Positions 32,801 to 47,700 of a stretch of DNA of 64,000 nt are shown piece by piece. Source of the stretch: Ptychodera flava (lineage: Eukaryota; Hemichordata; Enteropneusta; Ptychoderidae); contig NC_091929.1 in assembly GCF_041260155.1 (NCBI RefSeq), forward strand, positions 28,966,462 to 29,030,461. The letters are read 5' to 3'. The translations under genes were made by a program, and so were the position numbers. Below the pieces are notes generated by a model that did no database searches, was not told where the DNA came from, and was given only the letters and a program-made list of their open reading frames with translations. Position 1 is the first letter of the stretch. Each line of letters begins with the position of its first letter.

Positions 32801-35746
32801 TAAAAAAAACTAGACATTTGGGCACAAAGGCATTGCAGAGTTATAGCCTGTTAAAACTTCTGAAAAACTGACCAAATATGAAGAAGTTGGGGAGTCCTTA
32901 GTGTATTAACTATGGTAGAGGTCCCCTAGCTTTTAATAAAATGTTTGAAAAGGGAAAGTCATTATTTGCTGTTTTTCAGGAAAGTTTGACAAGGCGGTGC
33001 TGGCATTCAGAGAGTGAGTGACTGCTATTGTAAATGCATTTTTAGATTCTTTGAGTGTGAAAGAGGTGTCAAAAGTGAGATTAACCAAAAGACTGCTCTA
33101 TGACTTCAAACGAGGGGTGCAAATATGGCTTGTTTTCAACATTTTTGACAGAATAACAGTTTTCCTACATAATTATATACCAATTTAATCCAACTTTGAA
33201 ATGAGATATGGACATGGAATTTTTACAGCCTATTAACAAGGTTACAGATAAGATTTGTACGGCACAATTTTCCTGTATTTGAAGTACTTTTTGAAAAATC
33301 ACATTTTGAAATTTGAAAGAATTTTTAATAATTTTTTGATATATAAACCCATGTAAAATCATAAAAACAAATTTTATTTACAAATCCTGCCGTACAAATC
33401 TTACAATAAATAGTGTCAACATATTTATTACTAATTTGGTAATATTAATACTATCCAATTATTATTAAATTCAAATATGTAAAAAAAATATGAAAAAATT
33501 AAATTTTAATATTTACTGGTGTCATATTTCAAAATCATGGCTTCAAATATACAATTTTTATATTCTTTGGAGAAAATATTAACTAAGGGAGTTATCCTGA
33601 AAATTGAACTACATATCTTGATTCTAACACTTGAAACTTGACATTAACTCTGAGAACAGAATTGGTGCAAAAATAGCCTTTCCAACCACCTTAATTTGGA
33701 TTTCTTTTCATCGTTTTCTCTAATAGATGAAGTTCACTAATTTAAATCTTGGTGAAAATGTTCATAAATATTCTATTGTTTTACCGGCAAACTTTCTAGC
33801 CGCACTGATTGGTGAAGGCCAAAACTGGCTGTCGATAATCTACCTGAAGCTACAATTGGTTTCAATTTGTTGAGACAACTCTGTATGTGATACAGTTATA
33901 TGCTTTTACAATTAAATGATTAGCTTTGGTATCACCACACATTCCAAAGTCACCGACTCATTGATTAGTTACGGTAAACCAGCATTGGACAACTCTGTCT
34001 GGACCAATAGCTGGACAGTTGATTGCACTTGATCTAAAATGTAGCTATTTTTAGTAACAATTACAGATAAAAGTTAGAAAATGTTTACTGAAGCTAAAAC
34101 TTTCACACACACAGTTGTGGCGCCAAATTGAAACCCACTGTACAATGGCCGTTGTCAGGCCGTGGACATGGACAACAACTTCCTGCTACATCCACCAGTA
34201 CTTGCCAAACTGTATTTACTCAGTTACACATGGTGACATAGAGGGTGACACACCGTAGACTCAGTGGAATGGAAGACAGCTTCACTGCCTATTCTCACAC
34301 CTACTTTCAAACAGTGGAAATGTCCGACCACACAACTGTGGTACAGCAATAACAATGGACAGCATTGTTGAATCGCTGTGCATGAACGATTTTTTGTTGA
34401 CTCAGTATTGTGAACTTAACAACCTTTGTTTCTTACCTCCCTTTTTTGGCCGATAAGTTATCTAAGGTGTCAGTTTCGCAGAAAACCGCTTCCGCGCTTA
34501 TCATTGTTACTATAAATAGAACAGTGTTGTGATCATTTTGTTGAGGGGGCTCGTGAGTAAACAGGTGTGTTTTCTTTTATTACAGGTATCGCCTGTGGAG
34601 TCCAGGCAACCCACAGAATAGGGTGTTTTTCACCGACTTTTACATGGCGTTGATGTCACCCACGCAGCCCACGCCACCAAATCAAGTATGGTTCAAGTGC
34701 CCTGCAGAGTAAGTGTCCGAACAATGAACATCTACCACTTGCGGTTTTAGTCTACGATTATCAATAAATTTCTTTCTTTTGCTTGAAAGTTGGACAGATT
34801 TGAGAGTATCTGAGTGTTAGTCTGCAATTTTCAATAAATCGACATCTTTCTCTCAAAAAGTTTGACAGATTTGGTAATATCTGTGTGTGTCTGCAATTAT
34901 CAATAAATTATATAAGTGTCTTTAACGTGCAAGTTTTGACAGAGCTCATGGCCTAAAAAGTTTGACTTTCAAAGATTAAAAACATCTGAAGCTGTATTTC
35001 ATCACATTATTTAGTCTCCTGTCCAGGAATTTTATATGGCATTGCAGCCAATTTGCATACCAATCATAGTAATTGTTATGTTAATTAGGTGTATTGTTTT
35101 TCTTAAATTAAACATTAGTGGTGATGGTCACTGCCTGTTTATCCTTTTTTAGGTAGAATGCAGTCAGCTTGTTGTTATTTAAATATGTGCATGTTTTTAT
35201 CAGGGAAGGGAAAGACTAAAATTCTTCCTCCTTGTATCGTACGGTTATTGTATAAAATTTTGAAAACATTATCCCACCACAATGAATGAGTTCATTTGTT
35301 ATGGAAAGTGACTCAAGGATACTCACACATGTGCTGCAACAAGTGAAAATGTGTGGGTTATTTCTTATCAACATTATAGTTTTTTTCCATTTCATCATAA
35401 TATCTGAAGAGAATCTAACATAACAGCTACCCCAGGCAATTTTCAGTGAAGTTTGCCATGTTAACCCTTTGAGTGCTGTAAATTTTTCCCGCCAAAAATT
35501 TTGTGGTAAATTTTACCAATTTTAATGAATTTTTATTTTTTTGGCAATTTTAGACCAAATGGACAGTACTTTTCAATGGCTACAGTTTGTGCTCAAAAAA
35601 ATTTTGGAAGAAATCTAAAAAAAGTTGTCTGGGTTACATTTTATAAAGGGGGCAAAAATTGACTTTGGCGCTCAAAGGGTTGAAACTTCACAAAAACATC
35701 GTTGTGTACACGGCCATCTAAATGTGTATGAATATATGTATGCATA

Positions 35747-35784
<38 letters not shown>

Positions 35785-38700
35785 GTGTGTGTGTGTGTAT
35801 GTGTGTGTTTGTATGTATAGATAGAATTCACACCTTCAAACATTTCCGTGAATGTAAACAGTAGGCAACAAGAAACACTCATATCAGCTGTTATTGTCAA
35901 TCTGAACTTCTAAGGCATGACACAAATTTAAGCAAACTTGTCTTAAATTAACAAATTTCCCATAAAAGGAAGTGTTTTCATTCCAGGGTAACACACACAG
36001 CGAAATTCCTTTCCCATTGTTATGTTCTCTAACAAAAGACCTAACATACATGTACACTGTGGTCAGGCTTTATTGTGTATTTTTTTTTGTTCTGTCAAAT
36101 CAATGACAGCAATTGTAAACACTTTGTAATTTGCTCAAGAACAGTGTGTGAGTATTTTCGCAAATACGTACCATGAAAACAGACACTTTCAGGGACACTG
36201 GCAGTAAACTTTGATAGCACTTTTATTTTGGTCTTGAAAACAAAAAGTAAATTTTTATTCTGTTTTTCCTGAAGTATGTCGAAATAAAAGGTTTCAGAGT
36301 CTGAAAAAAATCATGTTTGAATAAGTACCTACATAGTGATCTGTACCTTGAAACACAATGCATTTTGTGTGATATTCAGTGACTGCATTAACCCTTTGAC
36401 GGCCAAAGTCAAGTTTTTGTCGCCTTATTAAATGGTAGACCCTCAAGGGTCTATGATAAAATATAACGCAGACAATTTTTATCTACTCATCATTCAGACA
36501 GTTCTTTTCAAATTTATCCCAATTTTTTGAGAAAAAACTATCATCAAATAATACCCCTTGAGTCCAAAATTATCTAAACAATTAAAGAAAAATTCATGAA
36601 AGTTGGTAAAATGTTGCCCTAACATTTTGGTGGGAAAAATTATAGTGCTCAAAGGATGATTAAGGGCAGTTACTAGGCAATTGCTAGCAGGGTTGTTAGT
36701 TATTTTATTTGGGTTCCCCTGGTACATCAATGCAATAAGATAAGATAAGAGGATACCAGAATGCTACCGGGGTTCCCCTTGGTATACAGTGCAGTTAGAT
36801 TATGACAGACATGTACACGGTGCCCACGTCATTTATCAGTGTTCTCCATCCTTTAGAACACACTGAATGTTATTGTCGTCAAATGATTTCTAGTCTTGAG
36901 TTTGGGCCCTTTCACACCATGACGATTTTACCATCCTATGCCGACGTATCAAAATTTCTCTAAACCACTGGCTTGCTGAACTTACAATGTATTTCAATTT
37001 TGGGCATATAAATAGCGTATTCATAATGTACTCATAGGTTAAAAATAAATTTTTGGTACACTACACAATTATCTTGATGAATTTAGACTTGTGAGTAACT
37101 TACAGGTAACGTGTGTTAACAATCGCATAACCTACCTACAACTTTATGGCCCGCGTGTGTGGAACGTATGAGCCATACGCTGGCATACGTCGAAAAGGTT
37201 TGTGCATGCACAAAACTTTTCGTCGACCTCGCCGCACTAAGACGTATACCAGTGTACTTCAGCGTGCTCGTAACGTTGTACAAAACTTACCCATGATGCA
37301 TTCAACCTAGGCCCAGCGTATTCGCCAAATCTTTCAAACGTTGGCATACGCTGGCTAAATCGTCAAGGTGTGACAGAGCCTTAAAGTTCAGTTGTCAACA
37401 AGAGCATAGACCATAGACTGTAGGAGAGATTCTATGATTTGACTTGACATTGACCCAAATGTCAGGTTTTTCAAAATGAGTTTAGAGGAGGAAAGAGAAA
37501 CTGTATTTTACAGAGTGGATAAGTATGCCTGAAAATTCATGTTAAGTTACAGACAATAGCTAAATCTACCACCAGAAAGGTCACATAGTCAATTGTTCCA
37601 TCAAGGAAGGAAAAACTGCCAAAAAACTCTAGCACAGGGATGTAGAAAATAGCCAGCACGTGGCAAAAACAACTTGCTGTCAGCTGAAATTTGCCGGCTA
37701 TGAAAATTTAGTTTTTTAGTAAAAAATCAGGACATTTTGCTCAAACTTTATTTGCACATACACTACTTGATATTGACTGCACTTGTTTATATTCACCATC
37801 TGAAACCAAAATTTATTACATCCCTGCTATATCTTTACTCTTTGTCTTGTATTAGAGATTCATTGTTATACTCGGCTATTGCCCCTGTTGCCACAAGGGG
37901 GCTAGGGATTTATAGTGATGTTTATATTTACTTTTCAATCTCAAAATTCTGTTTTATATCAATTGAACATCACTCAGCATGCTCATGGTGTGTCACTCTA
38001 CACTGTGTAGCTGATAAAATTTTCATCCTGTCTCCCCGCAGAATGACGAAATTTGACATCAAAAATTATCTGCAGAAGATCTACAATGTGCAGTAGCCAG
38101 GGTCAACACACGGGTGGTGTTTGCCAAAGTCTGGAGGGACCACAAAACCGAAGAATTAAGCCAGAGCCAGACTACAAGATGGCTTATGTAACGCTGGTGA
38201 GTAACTCCTGTATTGCAAAAACAAGCAGTTTCTTTTTGCCAGACCCGGGCCAGACCCAGAGGCTATGTAGGAGAATGGGAAGTGGTCAAAGTGCACTGAA
38301 GTAGTACTGAATATATCCGTGTAATTAGAGCTTTGTCAACCTGTTAACACAGTCTAGGTTCCATGTGCTTGAAATTTGAGCTTGGAGTAGAAACGATAAA
38401 ACTGGTGATGCATTTTGTGTTAGCTACTCAGTAATTGGTTGTTACATACATGTACAGTACATGCACCATAATTAGATGCCATGAAAAGGAACAACTTTCC
38501 ACTGATAAATTTAAAGTAATGGCTGGTTATATTGTTTCATGACAAGCTCTTTGATGATAACAAAGGTCCTGTTGAGAGTTTATCAACCTTGGTGCTACAT
38601 GGAACATTGCAGCTTCCGTTCTATCGGTACATCACTTTATTTTGAGAGAATGACATTCACAAGAACTTTCACAGTTTTCCACGTCCATTTCTTGCTGATT

Positions 38701-41700
38701 ACACAAAGCTGTATTTCCATGTGTATCCTTCACAGCATTTTACAACAAAAACGGCCAATGTCAATTTTTGTTGCCTTCATAAAATGCACTCCGGTCAAAT
38801 TTTTTTCAGATTTTTGCCAAAATTTTGATGAAAACTGTAACCATTGAAATGTGATGTCCGTTTGGTCTTAAATTATCAGAAAAATTACAGAAAAATTCAC
38901 AAAAATTGGTAAAATGTTGCACTAAAATTTCGGCGGGAAAAATTACAGTACCGTAATCAAAGGGTTAAAGAATCTTTCAGTGGGGGAAGGTTTTAAGCTC
39001 AATGCAACAGACACTGATGACAGCCAATAACACCAATACTTTGCAATGTTTGGGTAGGGGCACTATTCTTAATCTAAACAAAAGTTATTTTTTTGTTGAC
39101 CTTGAACATCAATCTGGAGAGCAGTCCTGTAGCGCTACACCTATTTTGAAGCGCTTTTCATGGTTAAACAATTCACACAGCCTGTTTGTCACTTGTTTTG
39201 GATTGTTCTCTTTTCGGAAGGATGTCGCTGATATTGTTTTTTCCCGAAGGATGTCAGCTATCGTATTACATATATCAGACACATAATTAACCTCATTCAG
39301 GAAAGTAAATTCTGAGCTCATGAGGAACTTCCTGCTTCTCTGTCGATATTTTCACCGATGATGCCTTTTTAGATGACAATACAGGCTGGTGAGAGAGTGG
39401 GGATAAATTTAGCTCTGGATCACTGACAAGCCGTGTTGTGTATAGTGTTTCCTATTTGAGGGCCCTATGTTAGCTAAACACACATGGCGTGAGTCACATT
39501 CATTGATGTACACATGTATTTGCACACACTTGATCTAAAGTTACAGAAATGGAGAGAATGGCCACGCTTGTTACTTTCTATCAGTCGCTAGCGATGGAGA
39601 AATTTTGATAATAAAGGAATTTCACATTTTACTTTCGACAACATTTTGTACGATGAAAAATGTGTATGTTGCGATTCGTCTACATGAAGTGTGTTAACAA
39701 GACAAAGTACAGCACTATCTGAGTGAACAATATGAGAAATTAATAGTGAACAATACATGACGCAACATTGTTGTTGATAAATGAAATTTAGTCTGCACTT
39801 ATAGTCAGACGCCAACAGTGGTGTAGTTGGGTACATACATGGGTGTCTGCTTTTAAAAGATTCTTAACACGTGGCTTCTGATGTTTTTCCAGTGTTTTTT
39901 CTTATGTCTGTAAAGTTTCTTGTTTTACTCAAAATATTGCTTGTTTAACACTTGTTTGTTCTTTGTTGTACCATTAAACTGTTGGTTCTTTAACTACATA
40001 TGACCGACCTAACACAGGAGGTCCTGTCCTACTCTCGTGCTTGGCTGAGCCAAATCATGTTATGTTTTGAATACGTTCCACCTGTTGCATAGAAATGCAG
40101 GGCTGCAGCAGACGCACTTGGCATTTTGATCAAGTTCACTGTGACTGATTCCAGTATCAATTGCCAGAGCTCACTCTCAACTAAGAAAATTGCCAGCTAT
40201 CTCTTCGGCCAATCATCAAAAATTACCACAAGTTTAACAATGCTCGCTACCTAAAGTAGCTTTTGTCCGGCACCGAGGGGGTAAACAACAAGACATTGCA
40301 ATGCATTGTGGGTACAAAGTTGACTGCTCACCACAGCAAAAGTTGTGATAGCGGTCTTATAAATACTTTGAACACTATTACAATTGCTGTCACGGTAGAA
40401 AGTTCTTTTTGTCGATACGTAGCTGAATATGCATCTTTTCAACTTTTTAAATATTTCTGGTATGAATTCCTGTATAACCTAAAACTGTACTTTGACTTCT
40501 GTAATCTTAAGCATTTCACCTGTAGAAATCGGCCATGTTGAAAATATGTCGACCGCTTAGATTTTTATGACTCACTCAGGCGACAAGAATTGGGAGTCAA
40601 TTCAACAAAAATTGGAAAAAATTAGCTCAGTCCAAAGTGAAGAGAGATATACCGTAAGAATAAACATTATGCTGATGACAAACTGCTTACGTTATTGTAC
40701 ACATGAAATTCAATTATCAACTGTACATTATCATTCATCACATTATCATATACATTATCAACAAAATATTTTACTTGATGAATTTTTGGTTTGCGTGGGA
40801 GTGGACTTTTGCAAGGAAAAGTGTTTTACTTTGGCGGGAAACTGTTATTAACACCTTGTCTCAACTAATGTTAAATAAGCAGTAATACAGTTTTATCAGT
40901 GGTAATGTTGAAGATATCAGTAAGGACTGTCCAACAGTTTGATAGCCAAATTTGCTGTGTTTTAGTGATTTTAATTTTCGGTCATAATTGGAGAGGGGGG
41001 GGGGGGGCGCACTTGTGATCGGATGGTAGCCCTGACAAGCCTGTTGATATGTATGACATCAAGACAGACAAGACTGAAACCTAATAATCTTTTGAGCACC
41101 AAAGTCAATTTTTGCAACCTTTATGAACATACTCAGGTGGATTTTTTCAGATCTTTGCCAAATTTTGATAAAAAATTGTAGGCGATGAAATATTATGTTC
41201 ATTTGGTCCAAAATCATCAAACAAATTACAGAAAAATTCTTATAAATATTGGTAAAATGTAGCACAAAATTTTGGCGGAAAAATTACAGCACTCAGAGGT
41301 TTTTAATTTTACAGAAAAAATGGTATGGAATAAAGAGACATATAGTGTTCCGAAATTTGGTTTTCAATGATAAATATGAAATATTTGCATCCAGACATTG
41401 ATAAGCTTAAGGAACAATTGCTTTTTATCAGTAAATATACACAGATTGGTTATCAATTATATCGTGTGTTTTCTTGAGTAAAATATCCAAATGTGCCTGT
41501 TACGTATCTTGAATGTACAGTGAGACTGATAATTTGTGGTGACCTTTTAACAGACCGGCAATGTCTATCTGATTCGTGTCAGTTATGGCTAGGTTAAAGT
41601 TGACATGTCCGCCGACCAGACGTACTTTATAACTGCTAAATATTTGTACAGTGATGTCACAAAATGTAACACCAGACAATGTGCAGATGACCTTCCGCAA

Positions 41701-44700
41701 GAATTGAACAATGGAATATTTCATATGTGGCTAAAGTGATATCATAGCAATCGTGTAAATTTGCATGCACTGCCAAACAAAATTATGTGAGTCTTGGTAC
41801 TTCCTTTCAGAATTTAACCCTTGAGTGCTATTATTTTTTCAAGCCAAAATTTTCGTGAAATATTTTACCAATTTTATGAAACTTTTTGAATTTTTTGATA
41901 ATTCTGGACCAAACGGACATCAGATTTTATTGGTTACAGTTTTCTATCTAAATTTTGGCCAAAATCTCAAAGAAAATTGACTGGGGTATATTTTATAAAG
42001 GTGGCAAACATGGACTTTGGTACTCAAAGGGTTAAATACAAAACTCTAAGGCATGGAACAGCTAACCCATTGTTTTCCACTATCTGTTTGCATGTATATC
42101 TAGGTTAAAACGTTTAAAATCCAGTGAGTATATGTTGTTCAAACTACAAAGGTGTTTGTGCTACAGCAACGTAATCTCTCCACTGAAGAAGTGAATACAT
42201 TTTAAGGGGGAATCTGTACTGCTGTAATGGTAGATTTCACGAGAGGGTAGAGGAGTGGTCAAAAAGAGCAAGAAAAATCTACATCATTTAATTTCCCTGG
42301 CCACTTCAAATACTTAGATGTCATCCAGGAACACACTTTAAACAGGCGCATGGGCTGTGACATATTAAATTTACAGAGAGAGAGAGAGAATAGTTAAAAA
42401 TGTCCATAGCACTGTAAACAATTCAATATGGATAATATGCAATTACACTTTTAACAGATAAACAAATCTGAGAAGTTGCTATTGGCAACAGTTACACTCC
42501 AAATTACGTTCATATACAGGCCATGTTTATTTCAAGCTTTATTTCAAAACATTCGATGTGCATTTAGGATTCAGAGGAGAGACTGCATTTATCTGTACAA
42601 ACAGAATAAACATTGGTATTAAAGTTACTGTAAGAGAGTCGTAAATTTCCTCTGTCATCATACCAAACGATTATGAGTTAAATGAAAGGAAATCGAACGG
42701 TATATTTCTATCTCTGACAGACTTTTAACGTGATAACTTTCAATGAAAGGAAATCGAAAGGGATATTTCTGGCTCTGACAGACCCTTAACAACTTGGCAT
42801 TTAGACAACAATGACAATGTTGACACATTTTGTTGTTGTCAAAACATTTCATCCGGTAATTAGGAGTATACTGTCTGGCAGATGTTGGTTGATAAAAGTG
42901 AAAACATATCATTACCAAAACATCCCCATTGTTTCCAAAACAGTCTCTTCAACTTTGATTATCGCTATTTCAACAACAAAAAAACTCTCGTAAACTTTGA
43001 TGATCAGTTTCAGAACGTACATAATCAATATTTGAATCATACAACATTTATCAAAACATCATGAACTAGCAGGAAATTACTTCAGTATACATGTTGTTTA
43101 GGGTTTGATATAAGTGAAAAACAAAATCTTGCCACGTGATAAAGTGGAATTTGAACTTGGAACAGAAATGTTATTGCATAATTATAAGCATGCAACGGTG
43201 ATAGATCTGTAAGGGTGATGCATTTTGTCGTAACTACATGTGGTGATTAGTTGTGAAATATTGATTGCTTTTGTTTGATATGTCTAACAAAAACAAAGAA
43301 ATTAATAGCCCTAAATTGAAAATCAATAGCGACAAGGCTAAAGGTTGTATTTGTTTCTGCAGAATAAAGTGTGTCATGTTTTACCATAACTCAAAATAAC
43401 TTGCCAACAGTTGTGTATGACAATTCTATCAGTTATTGCCAGCTATTTGTTGATTTACTTGTCAAATCTCTGCATAATTTTTTGGAAAAAATATAGATCA
43501 CATTTGTTTATAGTTTATGACACGTGTACTATTACATGCCATAGGGTGTCAGAAAGTGTTCGAAGAAAGTCCTCATTGCTACCAAAAATATACAAGTCTA
43601 TTGTCTTCCTATGAAAATGCGAGAAATAAGTCTTTTGTTGCCAAATGTTACGCGAGGTGATACCAACTTTAAGCATGAAGGGGTTATACAATGTTTTTGT
43701 GGAACAAATTCCGCAGCAAGACCAGTAGACATAGTCCATAACCGTACACATATATTTATGCATGGCAGGGAGTCAGAAATCATTAACCCTTTGAGTGCCA
43801 AAGTCTATTTTTGTCCCCTTTATAAAATAAACCCCAGTCAATTTTTCTCAGATTTTTGCCAAAATTTTGAGAAAAAAGTGTAGCCAATGAAATGTGATGT
43901 CCATTTGGTCCAAAATTATGAAAAAAATACAGAAAAATTCATAAAAATTGGTAAAATTTTGCACTAAAATTTTGGCGGGAGAAAATTACAGCACTCAAAG
44001 GGTTAAGAAAGTTAAATACTTATAATTTCTACTGGCTGGTGAAAATATTCATGTACATATAACACTCAAGACAATTCAAATGAAAAGAGGAAGTAGTGAA
44101 GTGCGTGTGACAAGGTAGGACATGCCACCAGGAAGTAGAGAAGTGACAATTGTGTCCTTAAATGAACTCTGTGTAGGCTATAGAAGAATGGTTATTCAGA
44201 AATGACTTGTACACTCAGGGGGGAGTCTGTCATTGTTGAAGGAAAGTGGAATGCCAGCCAATTAGATTTATTCACCGATGGTGTCTCATAGCCTCAGACC
44301 TGATATTTCAGAGAAACAGCAGCGAAGCCTATCCGTCAAGAAAGTGATCTTACCTCCCGTATGAGAAGTATTGAAAAAGATAGCCATATTGTCAACCCTT
44401 TCATTGGTAAGTCCCTATTGTTTTCAATAGGGTGTTTGGACCAACACATTGGGAAAAGGGGGGGGGAGGTTGATGAAATCAGCTCTTTGTGAGTACTAGT
44501 ACCAGTTAATTCTTGAGTCAGTACTATACGACATACATAGACTGGTATCTGTGTTATTATTTGCTAGATAAGCCTTGGGACTGTCAGCTGTTATAAAGTC
44601 CTTTCCTAAAATTTTCCTAATCTTTGAGTGAACGTGAAGTAATACTTTTATTCTGTCCAATAGAACTTAAGTGGTATTGAAACGAGATGAACAGTGATTG

Positions 44701-47700
44701 TGCAAATTTTGCAAAGTTGGTGATTTTCACTTCCTCGTTGAACTTACGCAGCCTTGACGTCATATAAATATTTTCATCCGTTTTTCAATGAAAAAAAAAC
44801 AACGTTTTCTTCCTCTCAATAAAGTGTTTGCCCGCCAACACAACTCATTATGTTCTATACATAATTATGTATGCGCAGATGAATGCTTAGTCAAGGTTAA
44901 AATCAAGCGTGTAACAGTAATTTTGGACATGATATTTGACAAGTTGAACACTAAGCATTTGAACATGACACCAGGCATTTGAACTTGATGTTTGGGAGAG
45001 GAGAATAAGAAACTCTTTATGAATTGAAAAAGTACATCAACGTTTATGGCTATGGTACATTGTAGCTGTACAAGTGCTTTCTGCAGCATATCAACGTAAT
45101 ATTAGCAAGTAAGAAAGTGTCACGTTAGAATTATTTCTACAACTCGATAATGCATGTGATGTTGTATACAATCATGTGATAGTAACATCGTCTGCAAAAT
45201 AACCTGTGAAATCATGCGTACCTGAGCATGACTTGTCACATCTCATTTCAAAGAAATCTGTGAACAGACGGATTCTATGACTCAGAGAGTAGCACCATCG
45301 TAGAAAACTATGAACAATTCATGTGCGCCTCACTGGGGCGACGGTAACCCTGAAAATTACTGCTGAAAATATCAAAGTCATTTGTGTAGATTCCTTTCAG
45401 GAAGCAGGTGTTGGTCTACGTGTATCAAATTAGACATTCAGTTATGTAATGCTTTCATTTCTTCAGAAACAATTTTTCATCAATTTTTCAACAAAAACGT
45501 AAAAATGTATTTAAACATCCTTCTGAATTTTTTTGATTGAGACAGTCAAGCTATATTATTTTTAATAACAGTTTAAAAGGTTTTTTTTAAATGAATAGTA
45601 CAGTGCCAACACAATACAAGGTAACTTGAAGGACTGTATTTGTATATTTGTGTATCAGGATGTAGCCCCTTTTGTAGAATCTTTCTCTCAAGTTTACTTG
45701 AAATTCCTGTTTGTCCCACTCATTGTTATAAAGTGAAACCACCATACAAGAGATTCTCTGTAAATACCTTGTTGTGTATATGATCACATGATCTGCTATT
45801 GCCCTCCCAGGAAGTGACATCACAGTATAAACTAGCACAAAGTTTCTCAGAACCAGGTGTGTTAGGGGAAAATCAAGGTCAATACCGGTACCTGTCAGTG
45901 ATGTAACTTCATTCCATCAAAATTACAACTGTTTTGTCAGATAATGAAGGAAGAGATATCATTTGTGAGGTGGAAAACGTGTTATTATTATAATTTCCTT
46001 TTACAATTAACCCATTCATGTATACTCATAAATATGTTTCAACATACATTTATCGTCTATGTTTATTGACTACACTTCTCTGTGTTAATTGTCCAGCTAT
46101 ACACTAGTACACATACTTCATACACGTGGGAGTGGACCAGACTGGCCACGTACTTGCAGGAATTCTCACCATAGCAACACACAATTTTACAAGGTCCTTT
46201 AATCCAATGATTTCCGAATAATGACTTGGGGGTAACAATTGGGGAATTCCCCTGTTGGTTAAAAGTTGACCTTATCTACACCGATGTGTTCGTATCAGTG
46301 ATACAATGGTCTCCATGTATTTGTTGAGCAACGTGTGAATAATTAATATGTAATTGCTTTTTGACGTCAAGGTGTTCATAATTTTTAATAGGTGGGCATG
46401 TTGTCGTTGAAATGAGGGCGGGGAAGTTTGGTGGACCCGTCATACATGTAGCTGTATCCTTCTTCGTGCATGAGAAATGTTTTGTAGGGAAACAACTGGC
46501 CTAAATTACAGAATAGTCAGGTGACCGGCCTGTGTCTGGGTAGAAATGAACACGTTGGAGAGATTAATGAGCTCTTAATAATTTGTAGGTATCTCAAGAA
46601 CACTTGTTCACCGCAAACCACATTCTTAAAGATTGTGGCGTTCCTAGAAACGCTCATAGCAATGTCAAAACTTACCAAAATTTGATAATTGATCACATTA
46701 CTGTGAAAATAAACCAAGGATTGAGAAGGCATCTAAGGACACAAAATGACCGCTAGTATCTAATTACATAAAATGAAAGGATAATGCAAATAATGTTCTA
46801 GTTTGATATTTGAGATTATCTGTCACAAAGTTACAGACCCACTTTAAGTTTTCTCACAGGGAAGGTACATCGCGACATAGGGCAGCTATGTCCCGCATAC
46901 TTGTGCTGAGTCACCATCGGCAGCAATGTAATCATTTGGAGAGCGCCCTCACTCATTGGAAAGTGGCTACAAAACTGTATCCCACGCAATCAGCAAATCA
47001 AGCCCTTCTTTTGTGATCTCCGATATTTCTTTTGTCTTTCTGGTATCCAGAATCCTACCAAGTCTTCAAAAATGCAGCAAAATTATGTGCATTTTAGATT
47101 CGATCATTTCCTTGTGAAGTCTCCTCGTCTACCTCTTCCTAAAATCTATGGCATACAATGCACAAATACCTTGGCCACCCCTAACATACTGTATCCGTAC
47201 ATTCCACAATTTCCCATCACTATGAATGAGCTAGCTTGATTAACATGTATATCACCAGAACAACCAACCATATTCATTGAATTCTCTACTGATACCACTG
47301 TCCCTGACTTCAAAACAACATAATTGCATAGTCCACCAACTCTCCGAGTGATGCAAGTTATCCCACCAAAATGTTTGTGCGACAGTTTGCCAATTTTCCA
47401 AAAAAATTTCTACCACCGTTTCGATAATTTTGGACTAAATTGACATAACTTTTCGTTGGCTACAGTGTTGTAGCAAATGTTCTGGAATCTGAAAAGAAAC
47501 TCGCTTGGCATTCTCTGCATGATTTTTATACAGGCTGCAAAAACTGACTTTGGTTCTCAAAGGCATAATTTCAACATGATATGAATCTATTGTTTCAATT
47601 CAAACTTTTATCAAGTTAATCAAGTCGTTTTTCTGATAAAGCTGAAAAAAACCTGTGCTTTTGAAAGCTAACGTCACAAGTTGCCTGCAGAGCTGGTTCA

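Larger units (their letters stand above)
26889..34585 (+). other. MRPL23: MRPL23 intron 1
   Basis: A 7.7-kb intron with gtaagc donor and ttttcttttattacag acceptor. It holds no exon I can support. It contains an ~80-bp minisatellite, a 58-bp three-copy repeat, two inverted copies of a ~350-bp element (one with a nested insertion), and a ~977-bp inverted-repeat element, all listed separately. The first ~1.7 kb is free of obvious repeats. Confidence 0.8.
40437..43000 (+). repeat. Dispersed ~2.5-kb duplication, copy 1
   Basis: Direct-orientation relative of 61873-64000. Shared blocks in the same order: GACTTCTGTAATCTTAAG and CACCTGTAGAAA; GGGAGTCAATTCAACAAAAA and TGACAAACTGCTTAC; GGTAGCCCTGACAAGCC and CAAGACAGACAAGACTGAAA; a family A MITE; TTTGCATCCAGACATTGAT and AAATATACACAGA; CTGAAGAAGTGAATACATTT; and CAGTCTCTTCAACTTTGATT near 42.95 kb. 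No coding frame is conserved, so this is probably an old large non-coding transposon or a segmental copy. Confidence 0.8.

Noticed and set aside
37737..38096. 119-codon plus-strand frame
   Set aside because: Its end is merely MRPL23 exon 3. The upstream part is intron read-through.
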